This document shows positions 38,167-45,948 of a DNA stretch of 54,445 nucleotides, piece by piece. This DNA is from AWTP1-13 sp035550075 (GTDB lineage: Bacteria > Pseudomonadota > Alphaproteobacteria > Rhizobiales > Hyphomicrobiaceae): contig DASZQG010000196.1 of the NCBI GenBank assembly GCA_035550075.1, forward strand, positions 1 through 54,445. The letters are read 5' to 3'. A program made the translations under genes and the position numbers. The stretch's first letter is position 1, and each line of letters opens with the position of its first letter. The notes under the pieces were generated by a model that ran no database searches, was not told the DNA's origin, and worked only from the letters and a program-made list of their open reading frames with translations.

Positions 38167-39993
38167 GTGAGAATCCTCGGGATCGTTGCCAAGACTCATG
38201 ACAGCGGCATCGCGCTGGTCAATGACGGCGTCCCCGAATTCGTTTGCGAGGAAGAGCGCTTCAACCGCGTCAAGAAGACGAAGAAATTTCCGCGGCTGGG
38301 CCTCGCGGCCGTTCTCGACGAGCTGAAGCTTGGCCTTGAAGACATTGACGTCATCACCGCGCCATGGGACCTGCAGCGGCTGCGGCGATCCTTCGCGAAG
38401 ATCGTGCTGGGCCGCCTCCCCCTGAGCCTCAGCTTCGTGCTTTCGCGCAGCCATGAGGCCCAGCAGAACCAGATCGTCATCCTCAATCATTATATCGAGC
38501 GCGGCCTGCGCCGGTCCTTCGCGGCAAAGACCCTGCCGCCGATCGTCAACGTCGCCCATCATGACGCACACGCCGCAATGTTCTTTGCCTCGCCGTTCGA
38601 GGAAGCGCTCGTGCTGGTGATGGACGGCTACGGCGACGATGCCTCCAGCAGCGCCTATGTCGGCCGCGGCAACCGCCTGGAGCGGCATTGGTCGACCGGC
38701 ATCATGAATTCGGTCGGGCTGGTCTACACGTTCGTCACCGAGTACCTCGGCTTCGCCGGCTTCGGGGACGAAGGCAAGGTGATGGCGCTGGCTGCTTTCG
38801 GCGAAGATACCTTCCTGAAGAGCTTCCGCGACGTGATCCGGCCCACACCGGATGGCAGCTATGCCGTCAACATGTCCTATTTCAGTTACGACGCGCTGGG
38901 CCAGCTCAGACCGTTTCGACGCAAGTTCCTCGATACCTTTGGTCCTCCCCGCGCCCCCGGCGAGCCCCTGCTTGACCGCCATCGCGACGTGGCGTTTGCC
39001 CTGCAGACGGTCGTCGAGGAGATCGTCGTGCACCTGGTGCGCCACCTGACGAAGCAGCACTCGCTGCGCACGCTGTGCATGACGGGTGGCGTTGCCCTCA
39101 ATTGCGTAGCCAACGCGAAAATTCTCGAGCAGACCGATGTGGAACGCCTCTGGGTGCCACCCTGCGCGTCCGACACCGGCGCGCCGCTCGGCAGCGCGCT
39201 GTGGCACCACCATCAGACGCTCCAGCAGCCCCGCGGTTTCGAGCTGAGGCATCCCTTCTATGGCATGGCGTATTCGGATGGGGCCATCACCGCCGCGCTC
39301 GAGGCGGCCGGCCTCAGGTACGAGCGCCTCGCGGAACCACAACTGCTGCGGCAGGTGGCGCAGGACCTCGCCGGTGGCAAGGTCGTCGGTTGGTTCCAGG
39401 GCCGGTTCGAGATGGGGCCGCGCGCGCTCGGCAACCGCTCCATCCTCGCCGACCCAAGGCGCGCAGAAATGCGCGATATGCTCAATGCCAAGGTGAAACA
39501 GCGCGAGCCGTTCCGCCCGTTTGCCCCGGCGGTTCTCGCCGAGCGCGTCGGCGAGTATTTCGAGATCGGCCAACCTGACCCGTTCATGACGCTGGCGCCG
39601 CGCGTGCGGCCGGACAAGCGCGACGCGATCCCGGCAGCGGTCCATGTCGACGGCACCGGCCGTATCCAGACCGTCGAAAGATCGTTCAATCCCCGCTACT
39701 ACGCCCTAATCGAGGCGTTCGGCCGCCTGACGGGCGTGCCGATCCTGCTCAACACGAGCTTCAACCGGAAGGAGCCGATCGTCGCCAGCCCGGAGGAGGC
39801 CATAGCATGCTACCTCGACAGCGGCATGGATGTGCTGGTGATGGGAGATTTCTATACGGCCGCCAGGCCGGGCTTGCGCGAGCGCGCCCCTGGCGGCAGT
39901 AAGGCGCGCGAGGTCGGCGCGGCGAGCCCGGCACCCGCGCTCAGCATGCAGCAGAGCCCAAACCAGCTGCGGCCGCTCACCGGATCGGAATAG
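38167..39993 (+). CDS. NodU/CmcH-family carbamoyltransferase
   Basis: The 608-residue enzyme transfers a carbamoyl group from carbamoyl phosphate to a hydroxyl of a sugar or antibiotic-type acceptor. The N-terminal Kae1-like domain has the metal-binding NVAHHDAHAAMFF and VMDGYGDDA motifs; the C-terminal domain has FQGRFEMGPRALGNRSILAD and REPFRPFAPAVL. The N-terminus starts GTG-encoded Met, then RILGIVAKTHDSGIALV. It stands alone, with no nod, glycosyltransferase or antibiotic genes beside it, so the acceptor is unknown; a surface polysaccharide or secondary metabolite is possible. The last 45 residues are low-complexity and the coding end of the enzyme is probably before them. Confidence 0.88.
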   Translation: MRILGIVAKTHDSGIALVNDGVPEFVCEEERFNRVKKTKKFPRLGLAAVLDELKLGLEDIDVITAPWDLQRLRRSFAKIVLGRLPLSLSFVLSRSHEAQQNQIVILNHYIERGLRRSFAAKTLPPIVNVAHHDAHAAMFFASPFEEALVLVMDGYGDDASSSAYVGRGNRLERHWSTGIMNSVGLVYTFVTEYLGFAGFGDEGKVMALAAFGEDTFLKSFRDVIRPTPDGSYAVNMSYFSYDALGQLRPFRRKFLDTFGPPRAPGEPLLDRHRDVAFALQTVVEEIVVHLVRHLTKQHSLRTLCMTGGVALNCVANAKILEQTDVERLWVPPCASDTGAPLGSALWHHHQTLQQPRGFELRHPFYGMAYSDGAITAALEAAGLRYERLAEPQLLRQVAQDLAGGKVVGWFQGRFEMGPRALGNRSILADPRRAEMRDMLNAKVKQREPFRPFAPAVLAERVGEYFEIGQPDPFMTLAPRVRPDKRDAIPAAVHVDGTGRIQTVERSFNPRYYALIEAFGRLTGVPILLNTSFNRKEPIVASPEEAIACYLDSGMDVLVMGDFYTAARPGLRERAPGGSKAREVGAASPAPALSMQQSPNQLRPLTGSE

Positions 39994-40123
39994 TCCAGCC
40001 CGTGACCGCGCGACCTTTGCACGCTCCCGGGGAACGAGGCGTTGACACGCCCCGGCACCAAATACAAAAGTCACACCTGCATCCCGCCTGCACCTGTTTG
40101 ACCCCACGGAAAGCACTGCCCGC

Positions 40124-40900
40124 ATGGTTCAACTGACCCTGCCCCGAAACTCGAAGATCCGGAACGGAAAGACCTGGAACCAGCCCGGCGGCAGGAGCTG
40201 GAAAGAATTCCGGATCTACCGGTGGAATCCGGATGATGGCGACAACCCCCGCATCGATACCTACTGGGTGGACCGGGCGGCATGCGGGCCGATGGTGCTG
40301 GATGCGCTGATCAAGATCAAAAACGAAATCGACTCCACCCTCACCTTCCGGCGCTCCTGCCGCGAGGGCGTGTGCGGCTCGTGCTCGATGAACATCGACG
40401 GCACCAACACGCTGGCCTGCACCAAGGCGATGGACGACATTCGGGGGCGCGTGGCCATCTACCCCCTGCCCCACATGCGCGTGGTGAAAGACTTGGTGCC
40501 GGACCTGACGAACTTCTACGCCCAGCTCCAGTCCATCGAGCCGTGGCTCAAGACGACGTCGACCACGCCGCCTACCGAGTGGCGGCAGGACAAGCAGGAG
40601 CGCGAAAAGCTGGATGGGCTCTACGAGTGCATTCTCTGCGCCTGCTGCTCAACCGCCTGCCCGAGCTACTGGTGGAACGACGACCGCTACCTGGGGCCCG
40701 CGATCCTGCTGCAGGCCAACCGCTGGCTAAGCGACAGCCGCGACGAGGCTGCCGGAGAGCGCCTGGACAACCTGGAAGACCCCTTCCGGCTGTACCGCTG
40801 CCATACCATTCTGAACTGCACCAAAGCCTGCCCTAAGGGACTCAATCCGGCAAAGGCCATTGCCGAGATCAAGAAGCGCATGGTGGAACGCCGGACCTGA
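40124..40900 (+). CDS. sdhB: Succinate dehydrogenase iron-sulfur subunit SdhB
   Basis: SdhB carries electrons from the flavin subunit SdhA to quinone in complex II. The 258-residue protein has the 2Fe-2S ligands in SCREGVCGSCSMNI and LACTKAM, the 4Fe-4S set in CILCACCSTACP, and the 3Fe-4S set in CHTILNCTKACPKGLNP. It is complete. The other subunit genes (sdhC, sdhD, sdhA), which normally precede sdhB, are not here; a carbamoyltransferase gene does. A TTGACA at 40042-40047 with TACAAA 15 bases later could be its own promoter, though the spacing is short. Confidence 0.96.
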   Translation: MVQLTLPRNSKIRNGKTWNQPGGRSWKEFRIYRWNPDDGDNPRIDTYWVDRAACGPMVLDALIKIKNEIDSTLTFRRSCREGVCGSCSMNIDGTNTLACTKAMDDIRGRVAIYPLPHMRVVKDLVPDLTNFYAQLQSIEPWLKTTSTTPPTEWRQDKQEREKLDGLYECILCACCSTACPSYWWNDDRYLGPAILLQANRWLSDSRDEAAGERLDNLEDPFRLYRCHTILNCTKACPKGLNPAKAIAEIKKRMVERRT

Positions 40901-40975
40901 AAACGGCGCTCGTTTAGGCCTCAGCCGAGCCATCCGAATTGGCCCCGCTCCTTCTGCGGGCGGAGCCAAATCAAA

Positions 40976-41004
40976 GGCCGGAGACGCCATCGCGATCTCC
41001 GGCC
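40976..41004 (-). terminator. Candidate terminator of the 27-residue basic-protein gene
   Basis: GGCCGGAGA at 40976-40984 and TCTCCGGCC at 40996-41004 form a perfect 9-base inverted repeat. Read on the minus strand it is followed by TTTGATTTGG, a modest T-run, which fits an intrinsic terminator about 98 bases after the minus-strand gene stop. A second imperfect hairpin lies at about 40941-40966. It may also stabilise the 3' end of the sdhB transcript. Confidence 0.5.
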
Positions 41005-41101
41005 TGAAACTCGAAACTACAGATAAGGTGGATCGGGTCCGCTGCTCTGCCCAGGTGCCCAGCCTCGGCCGGCGCCAGATCCTGATCCGCCAGTCGCCAG
41101 G

Positions 41102-41185
41102 TTACCGGCGCTTCTTCTTCGCGGCCTTCTTAACCGGACGCTTCACGGCTTTCTTCTTCGCCGCTTTCTTCTTTGCCTTAGCCAT
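41102..41185 (-). CDS. Lys-rich histone-H1-like micro-protein, 27 residues
   Basis: On the minus strand an ATG ending at 41185 begins a 27-codon gene ending in TAA. Thirteen residues are Lys and three are Arg; the rest are mostly Ala, Val and Pro in a KKAAKKK pattern like histone H1 tails. A strong ribosome-binding site, GAGAGGGGAATAAAA, immediately precedes the ATG, which is the main reason to call a gene this short. It should bind DNA or RNA non-specifically. A second basic gene lies 311 bases upstream on the same strand. Chance ORF remains possible, but RBS and following hairpin argue otherwise. Confidence 0.65.
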   Translation of the reverse strand: MAKAKKKAAKKKAVKRPVKKAAKKKRR

Positions 41186-41496
41186 TTTTATTCCCCTCTC
41201 GTTTCGTCCGAATCAGTTCGGAACATTGGAATACTGAGCAATCGCCCTTAGTTTGTTGACTGCAAATAGAGATTTTTCCGGGAATCATTGAAGGTTTGGG
41301 TGGTGTGTGTGGCTGCAAGTCCACAATTCAAAGCCGGAAACTCGAGGCTGCGATCAAAAATCCGGTTTCCCCTTGCCACTGTCGCGCCGTTGCGCCGCAA
41401 CGCGCGCCCAACAAAACTGATGCTCTGAAAACATTTCGACCGGGCGCCGCGTAACGCAGCAGCCCGGCCGACTTTTGGAAGTCCAACCTGAGAAGT
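41186..41496. other. Intergenic stretch between the two basic micro-genes
   Basis: These 311 bases separate two minus-strand basic-protein genes. The part next to the 27-residue gene (about 41190-41300) is A/T richer than its surroundings and probably carries that gene's promoter; I could not fix a -35/-10 pair. A weak GC hairpin (about 41440-41470) follows the stop of the 50-residue gene. Confidence 0.5.
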
Positions 41497-41649
41497 TCAG
41501 GCGGCCTTGCGACGGCGGCTCTTGCTCTTCCGCGCGGCGCTGGTGCGCTTCGCCGACTTGCGACGGGCGCTGCCCGAACGCTTGGCGGTGGAACGCTTCG
41601 ACTTCGCCGGACGACGCGCCGGCTTGGCTTTCTTCGCTGTCTTGCGCAT
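41497..41649 (-). CDS. Arg/Lys-rich histone-H1/protamine-like small protein, 50 residues
   Basis: The 50-residue product, starting MRKTAKKAKPARRPAKSKRS, is made almost wholly of Lys, Arg, Ala and Ser, in SPKK-like and KRSTAKR repeats typical of histone H1 tails and bacterial H1-like proteins. It should condense or coat nucleic acid. The ATG ending at 41649 is used because the preceding GAGAGAGAGAAAAGACC is purine-rich; an in-frame Met ending at 41682 would add 11 residues. A perfect CtrA consensus lies about 90 bases upstream. Together with the 27-residue gene it forms an isolated basic-protein pair between sdhB and map. Confidence 0.7.
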   Translation of the reverse strand: MRKTAKKAKPARRPAKSKRSTAKRSGSARRKSAKRTSAARKSKSRRRKAA

Positions 41650-41737
41650 GGTCTTTTCTCTCTCTCTTTTCCCAAGGTTCATTTTCTGCCCAATACGAAT
41701 CGCAACTACTTAGATGGATGAAAATGTGGGACAAATC

Positions 41738-41753
41738 TTAACTTGGTATTAAC
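41738..41753. promoter_or_regulatory. CtrA-box-like site TTAA-N7-TTAAC
   Basis: TTAACTTGGTATTAAC matches the full CtrA consensus (TTAA, seven bases, TTAAC). CtrA is the alphaproteobacterial cell-cycle master regulator. The site lies about 90 bases upstream of the minus-strand 50-residue basic gene and about 265 bases upstream of map. The surrounding 41650-42018 interval (369 bases) has no other gene-like feature. A GANTC methylation site (GAATC) occurs nearby, at about 41697. Binding is inferred from sequence. Confidence 0.5.
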
Positions 41754-42018
41754 GGCTTTTACTCGGGTGCTCATTGCGCATCGCGTGAGAGTCAGCACGC
41801 GCGATCGAAGCGGCGGGGCAAGCGTCACGTCGACGTGTGGGCCGCCTGCGCGTGCCGAGCGGCAAATGCATGCGGTGCCGCAGTCTCCTCGAGCGCGAGC
41901 GACCAATCGCGTCGCGTAGGTAACGCGCCGGGGTGACACCAGACGTTGCATCGCAGCACAATTGCACTAAATTGATGGGTGGGATTGCGGTCCCGTTCTC
42001 TCACACCTTCCAGGCGCC

Positions 42019-42843
42019 ATGGCCAACCTCGATATTTCCCGCGCGCAATTGCGCGAAAACAAGATCAAGCTGCACGGTCTCGACGCCTTCAAGGGCATGC
42101 GCAAAGCTGGCCAGCTCGCGGCCCAAGCTCTGGATATGCTGGCCGACCACGTCGTCCCTGGCGTGACCACCGAGCGCCTGGATGAATTGGTGGTCGAGTT
42201 TGCGGTGAAGAATGGCGCAGTACCCGCTCCACTCAATTATCGGGGATTTCCCAGGGCGATCTGCACGTCCGTCAACCACGTGGTGTGCCACGGCATTCCC
42301 AACGGCAAGCCGCTCAAGGAAGGCGATATCGTCAACATTGACGTGACCCTGATCGTGGACGGCTGGCACGGGGACACCAGCCGCATGTTCGGGCTGGGCC
42401 ATATTTCACGGCGCGCGGAGCGGCTGATCGAGGTCACCTACAACGCCCTGATGCGCGGCGTGGCGGCGGTGAAGCCCGGCAACACCATTGGCCATATCGG
42501 CGCGGCCATCCAGAGCTACGCGGAAGGCGAGCGGTGCAGCGTGGTGCGCGATTTCTGCGGCCATGGACTGGGACGCGTATTCCATGACCGGCCCAACATC
42601 CTCCACTACGGCGAGCCCGGCGACGGTCCTGTGATGGAGCCCGGCATGCTGTTTACGATCGAGCCGATGATCAATCTCGGCAAGCCGCACGTGAAGATTC
42701 TGCCCGACGGATGGACCGCGGTGACCCGCGATAGGGAGCTGTCGGCGCAGTTCGAACACACGGTGGGGGTTACGGAGACGGGCTGCGAGGTGTTTACGAT
42801 CTCGCCCAGGGGCCTGCACTGTCCCACGCAAGGCACCGCATAG
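42019..42843 (+). CDS. map: Type I methionine aminopeptidase Map
   Basis: Map removes the initiator Met from nascent proteins. The product has 274 residues. The five metal ligands are present: Asp108 (NIDVTLIVDGW), Asp119 (GDTSRMF), His182 (CGHGLGR), Glu215 (IEPMINLG) and Glu246 (FEHTVGVTETG); His91 lies in VCHGIPNG. Start ATG 42019 is supported by the family N-terminus. radC begins 14 bases downstream, so both are probably in one transcript. The last roughly 15 residues are less conserved. Confidence 0.97.
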   Translation: MANLDISRAQLRENKIKLHGLDAFKGMRKAGQLAAQALDMLADHVVPGVTTERLDELVVEFAVKNGAVPAPLNYRGFPRAICTSVNHVVCHGIPNGKPLKEGDIVNIDVTLIVDGWHGDTSRMFGLGHISRRAERLIEVTYNALMRGVAAVKPGNTIGHIGAAIQSYAEGERCSVVRDFCGHGLGRVFHDRPNILHYGEPGDGPVMEPGMLFTIEPMINLGKPHVKILPDGWTAVTRDRELSAQFEHTVGVTETGCEVFTISPRGLHCPTQGTA

Positions 42844-42857
42844 CGATCGAGGGGCGC

Positions 42858-43628
42858 ATGCCCGGTGGACTCAAGGACCGGTCCGGCCCGCTTGGCACCC
42901 TGGTGACCCAGGCGGCGTTGTTCAAGCCTGAAGAGCGACACCGGCAAACCGCTTCCGAGGACCTCAACGCCGGCCATCGCCAGCGGTTGAAGCAGCGCTT
43001 TCTGGCCGCTGGCTCAGACGCGCTAGCCGACTACGAGCTGCTGGAGCTCCTGCTGTTCAGCGCCATCCCCCGCCGCGACACCAAGCCCCTCGCCAAGCGG
43101 CTGATCGGCCGCTTCGGGTCGTTCGCGGAGACCATCAACGCCCCCGCGGAGCGGCTGAAGGAGGTGGAGGGGGTCGGCGAGTCAGCCATCGTGGCGCTCA
43201 AACTGGCACGGGCCAGCGCGCTGCGGTTGATGCAGGGCGAGGTGCTGGAACGTCCGGTCCTGCCCGCGTGGAATGCCGTCCTCGACTACTGTCGTGCCGC
43301 CATGGCATTCGAGGAGCGCGAGCAGTTCCGCATCCTGTTCCTCGACCGCAAGAACAAGCTGATCGCCGACGAGGTGCAGCAGGAAGGCACCGTCGACCAC
43401 ACGCCGGTCTACATCCGGGAGGTGGTGAAGCGGGCGCTGGAACTCTCGGCCAGCGCCATCATCCTGGTGCACAATCACCCCTCGGGCGACCCCATGCCTT
43501 CTCGCGCCGACATCGATATGACCCGCCAGATCGTCGACGCGGCGCGACCCATGGGAATCGTCGTTCACGACCATCTGATCGTCGGGAAGAACGGCCACGC
43601 CAGCCTCAAGGGCCTGAAACTGATGTAA
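42858..43628 (+). CDS. radC: RadC family JAB-domain protein
   Basis: The 256-residue protein has an N-terminal helix-hairpin-helix part (FGSFAETINAPAERLKEVEGVGESAIVALK) and a C-terminal MPN/JAB domain whose metal-binding signature is HNHPSGDPMPSRAD. Despite the name, RadC's role in DNA repair is disputed and its peptidase or other activity is unproven. Alphaproteobacteria often place it next to map. The first 40 residues are variable. The ATG at 42858 is preceded by GGGGCGC, a modest ribosome-binding site. Confidence 0.95.
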   Translation: MPGGLKDRSGPLGTLVTQAALFKPEERHRQTASEDLNAGHRQRLKQRFLAAGSDALADYELLELLLFSAIPRRDTKPLAKRLIGRFGSFAETINAPAERLKEVEGVGESAIVALKLARASALRLMQGEVLERPVLPAWNAVLDYCRAAMAFEEREQFRILFLDRKNKLIADEVQQEGTVDHTPVYIREVVKRALELSASAIILVHNHPSGDPMPSRADIDMTRQIVDAARPMGIVVHDHLIVGKNGHASLKGLKLM

Positions 43629-43762
43629 TGCCGGTGGATCATCCCGCACAGCGCCCCCCAAGCGGGCGTTGGCGATTGACCGCGGGCGTTGCAGCAGGTT
43701 TATAGGCATACCATATCAGGTTCAGGGTTCGTTCCCCCTTCCTCGCATTGGACCATTTCCGC

Positions 43763-44725
43763 ATGGCCACCAAGCACGCCAAAGTCGTCATCCTGGGCTC
43801 GGGTCCAGCCGGCTATACGGCCGCCATCTATGCGGCCCGCGCCATGCTGCACCCCCTCGTCATCCAGGGCAGCCAGCCCGGCGGGCAGATGACCATCACC
43901 ACGGACGTGGAGAACTACCCGGGCTTCGCGGAGGTCGTGCAGGGCCCCTGGCTGATGGAGCAGATGGCCGCCCAGGCGGCCCACGTCGGCGCCGAGATGG
44001 TGCTGGACCTGATCACCAAGGTGGAGTTGAACCGCCGCCCGATCCGCCTGGAGGGCGATTCGGGCGACGTCTACACGTGCGATGCGCTGATCATCGCCAC
44101 CGGCGCCCAGGCGCGCTGGCTGGGCCTGCCCAGCGAGGAGACCTTCAAGGGCTTCGGCGTTTCCGCGTGCGCCACGTGCGACGGTTTCTTCTACCGCAAC
44201 AAGGAGGTTGTCGTCGTTGGCGGCGGCAATACGGCGGTGGAGGAGGCGCTGTTCCTCACCAATTTCGCCAGCAAGGTCACGATCGTGCACCGGCGCGAGA
44301 GCTTCCGGGCCGAAAAGATCATGCAAGAGCGCCTGTTCAAGAACCCCAAGATCGAAGTGGTCTGGAACTCGGTGGTGAAGGAGGTTCTGGGCACGGGCGA
44401 GCCCAAGTCGGTGAAGGGCGTACGGCTGGAGAACGTGAAGACCGGAAAAGTGACGGATCTTAAGGCTGACGGTGTATTCGTAGCCATTGGACACGAACCG
44501 GCCACCGCCCTGTTCAAGGGACAGCTCGCCATGAAGGCGTCCGGCTACCTCATTACCGAGCCGGATTCGACGCGTACGTCCATTCCCGGCGTGTTCGCCG
44601 CCGGCGACGTTAAGGATGATGTGTTTCGCCAGGCCGTCACCGCAGCCGGCATGGGTTGCATGGCCGCACTTGAGGCCGAGCGCTATCTGGCTAAGGTGGA
44701 GACCGTCGCAAAGGCGGCCGAATAG
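43763..44725 (+). CDS. trxB: Thioredoxin-disulfide reductase TrxB
   Basis: TrxB transfers electrons from NADPH through FAD to thioredoxin. The 320-residue product has the FAD motif VVILGSGPAGYTAAIYAARA, the redox-active CATC pair (Cys136 and Cys139 in SACATCDGFF), the NADPH motif VVVGGGNTAVEEALFLTNF and the C-terminal GVFAAGDVKDD. The ATG at 43763 is preferred over a TTG 15 bases upstream. The lsrB gene follows 44 bases later on the same strand; this trxB-lsrB pairing is conserved in rhizobia and relatives, and LsrB is tied to redox responses. Confidence 0.97.
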   Translation: MATKHAKVVILGSGPAGYTAAIYAARAMLHPLVIQGSQPGGQMTITTDVENYPGFAEVVQGPWLMEQMAAQAAHVGAEMVLDLITKVELNRRPIRLEGDSGDVYTCDALIIATGAQARWLGLPSEETFKGFGVSACATCDGFFYRNKEVVVVGGGNTAVEEALFLTNFASKVTIVHRRESFRAEKIMQERLFKNPKIEVVWNSVVKEVLGTGEPKSVKGVRLENVKTGKVTDLKADGVFVAIGHEPATALFKGQLAMKASGYLITEPDSTRTSIPGVFAAGDVKDDVFRQAVTAAGMGCMAALEAERYLAKVETVAKAAE

Positions 44726-44769
44726 AGCAACGATAGCGCCCGCCATCCGTCACGCAAAGAATCACTCCC

Positions 44770-45660
44770 ATGGACTGGGATAAGCTTCGCATCTTTCATG
44801 CGGCCGCCGAGGCTGGCAGCTTCACCCACGCGGGTGAACTGCTGCGCATGAGCCAATCGGCGGTGAGCCGCCAGGTCTCCGCGCTTGAGAAGGAGCTGAA
44901 GATCGCGCTGTTCCACCGGCACGCGCGCGGCCTGGTGCTGACCGAGCAGGGCGAGATGCTTTTTGGCACGGCCAGCGAGATCATGAACAAGCTCTCGACG
45001 GCCGAGACGCTGCTGACCGATACCACCACCAAGCCGACCGGCGACCTGCGCGTGACGGCACCGATCGGTCTTGGCACGGTGTGGGTGACGCAGCGGCTGC
45101 GCGAGTTCTTTGAGCTCTACCCCGACATCCGCATCGAGCTGGTGCTGAGCGACGAGCAGATCGCCATCGCCATGCGGGCGGCCGACGTCGCCATCTGGAC
45201 CAGCGAGCCGCAGCAGAGCGATCTGATCCGCCGCCCGCTGTTCACGATGAAGATTCACGCCTATGCGTCGGCGCAGTACATCCGACGCAACGGCGCCCCG
45301 CAGTCGCTGGAGGCGCTGGACGATCATCCGATCATCTCCTACAGCGGCACGCCGGCGGTGCATCTCTCAGCCATCCGCTGGCTGGAGATCGCAGGGCTCG
45401 ATGGCAAGCCGCCGCGCAAGCCGGTGTTCTCGGCGAATAGCGTGCTGGCGATGAAGTACGCCATTCGCGCCGGGCTCGGCATCGGTATGATCCCGGATTA
45501 TCTCACTGGCGACGACAAGGAGCTGGTGCCTGTGCTTGGCGAGGCACAGCTACCGACCGTGCCTGTTTATTTCGTGTTTCCGGAAGAACTGAAATCGGCG
45601 AAAAAAGTCCAGGTGTTTCGCGACTTTATGGTCTCGAAGGCGCGCCAGTGGAAATTCTGA
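44770..45660 (+). CDS. lsrB: LysR-family regulator, LsrB/VtlR-like
   Basis: The 296-residue regulator has an N-terminal helix-turn-helix (residues about 1-60: MDWDKLRIFHAAAEAGSFTH, then SQSAVSRQVSALE) and a LysR effector domain. The N-terminus, HRHARGLVLTEQGE and the C-terminus MVSKARQWKF match LsrB/VtlR, which governs oxidative-stress, envelope and virulence genes and activates AbcR small RNAs. It follows trxB, as in rhizobia. It contains no cysteine, although S. meliloti LsrB is reported to sense redox state through Cys residues, so another signal is likely here. An RNA-like hairpin series follows its stop. Confidence 0.93.
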   Translation: MDWDKLRIFHAAAEAGSFTHAGELLRMSQSAVSRQVSALEKELKIALFHRHARGLVLTEQGEMLFGTASEIMNKLSTAETLLTDTTTKPTGDLRVTAPIGLGTVWVTQRLREFFELYPDIRIELVLSDEQIAIAMRAADVAIWTSEPQQSDLIRRPLFTMKIHAYASAQYIRRNGAPQSLEALDDHPIISYSGTPAVHLSAIRWLEIAGLDGKPPRKPVFSANSVLAMKYAIRAGLGIGMIPDYLTGDDKELVPVLGEAQLPTVPVYFVFPEELKSAKKVQVFRDFMVSKARQWKF

Positions 45661-45677
45661 AACTGCCCTGCCAAGAC

Positions 45678-45699
45678 AGCCATGCGTATCTGCATGGCT
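45678..45699. other. Perfect 8-base inverted repeat just after lsrB
   Basis: AGCCATGC at 45678-45685 and GCATGGCT at 45692-45699 are perfectly complementary around a 6-base loop. It begins 18 bases after the lsrB stop. It could end or protect the lsrB transcript, or be an operator for the RNA gene downstream. No T-run follows. Confidence 0.5.
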
Positions 45700-45736
45700 T
45701 ACATGCGACCTACCCGATACCCAAGCGCCGGCCCGC

Positions 45737-45876
45737 CTGCTGATATGTCAGCAGCTGTGACGGACAGCTATTGAAGGCTTACCTACCCCTCCCTTCGACG
45801 CCTTCAGCCGCCCTCGACCAGGGCGGTCGGAAAATGACCTGAAACGCCGGGCCAAAAGCCCGGCGTCTCTTTTTTT
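45737..45876 (+). ncRNA. Candidate trans-acting small RNA, AbcR-like, with C-rich anti-SD loop
   Basis: No protein frame fits 45661-45948, but four hairpins are stacked in order. CTGCTGA/TCAGCAG lies at 45737-45743 and 45748-45754. TGAAGGC/GCCTTCA lies at 45772-45778 and 45800-45806, its 21-base loop exposing CCCCTCCC (45786-45793), an anti-Shine-Dalgarno sequence. CCGCCCT/AGGGCGG lies at 45808-45814 and 45820-45826. The last is a terminator ending at 45876. AbcR-type RNAs of Rhizobiales are about 110-120 bases, have three stems with C/U-rich loops, depend on Hfq, repress transporter mRNAs, and are activated by LsrB/VtlR. The 5' end is not fixed (about 45737 or 45770), and no promoter could be assigned. 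Confidence 0.6.
45844..45876 (+). terminator. Rho-independent terminator
   Basis: ACGCCGGGC (45844-45852) and GCCCGGCGT (45858-45866) form a perfect 9-base GC-rich stem around CAAAA, followed by CTCTTTTTTT. It is the strongest terminator in the window. It ends the candidate small RNA and, if that is not separate, the trxB-lsrB transcript. Confidence 0.92.
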
Positions 45877-45948
45877 GGCTTCTGATGTTTGCGGGCGTCC
45901 GCGAGCCGCGCTATCACACGCCCCGTACAGCCGAAGGTGCAATTCGAT

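Noticed and set aside
40860..41237. Plus-strand frame of 125 residues over the sdhB end
   Set aside because: It starts inside sdhB, and its Phe-rich tail is the complement of the Lys codons of the minus-strand micro-gene.
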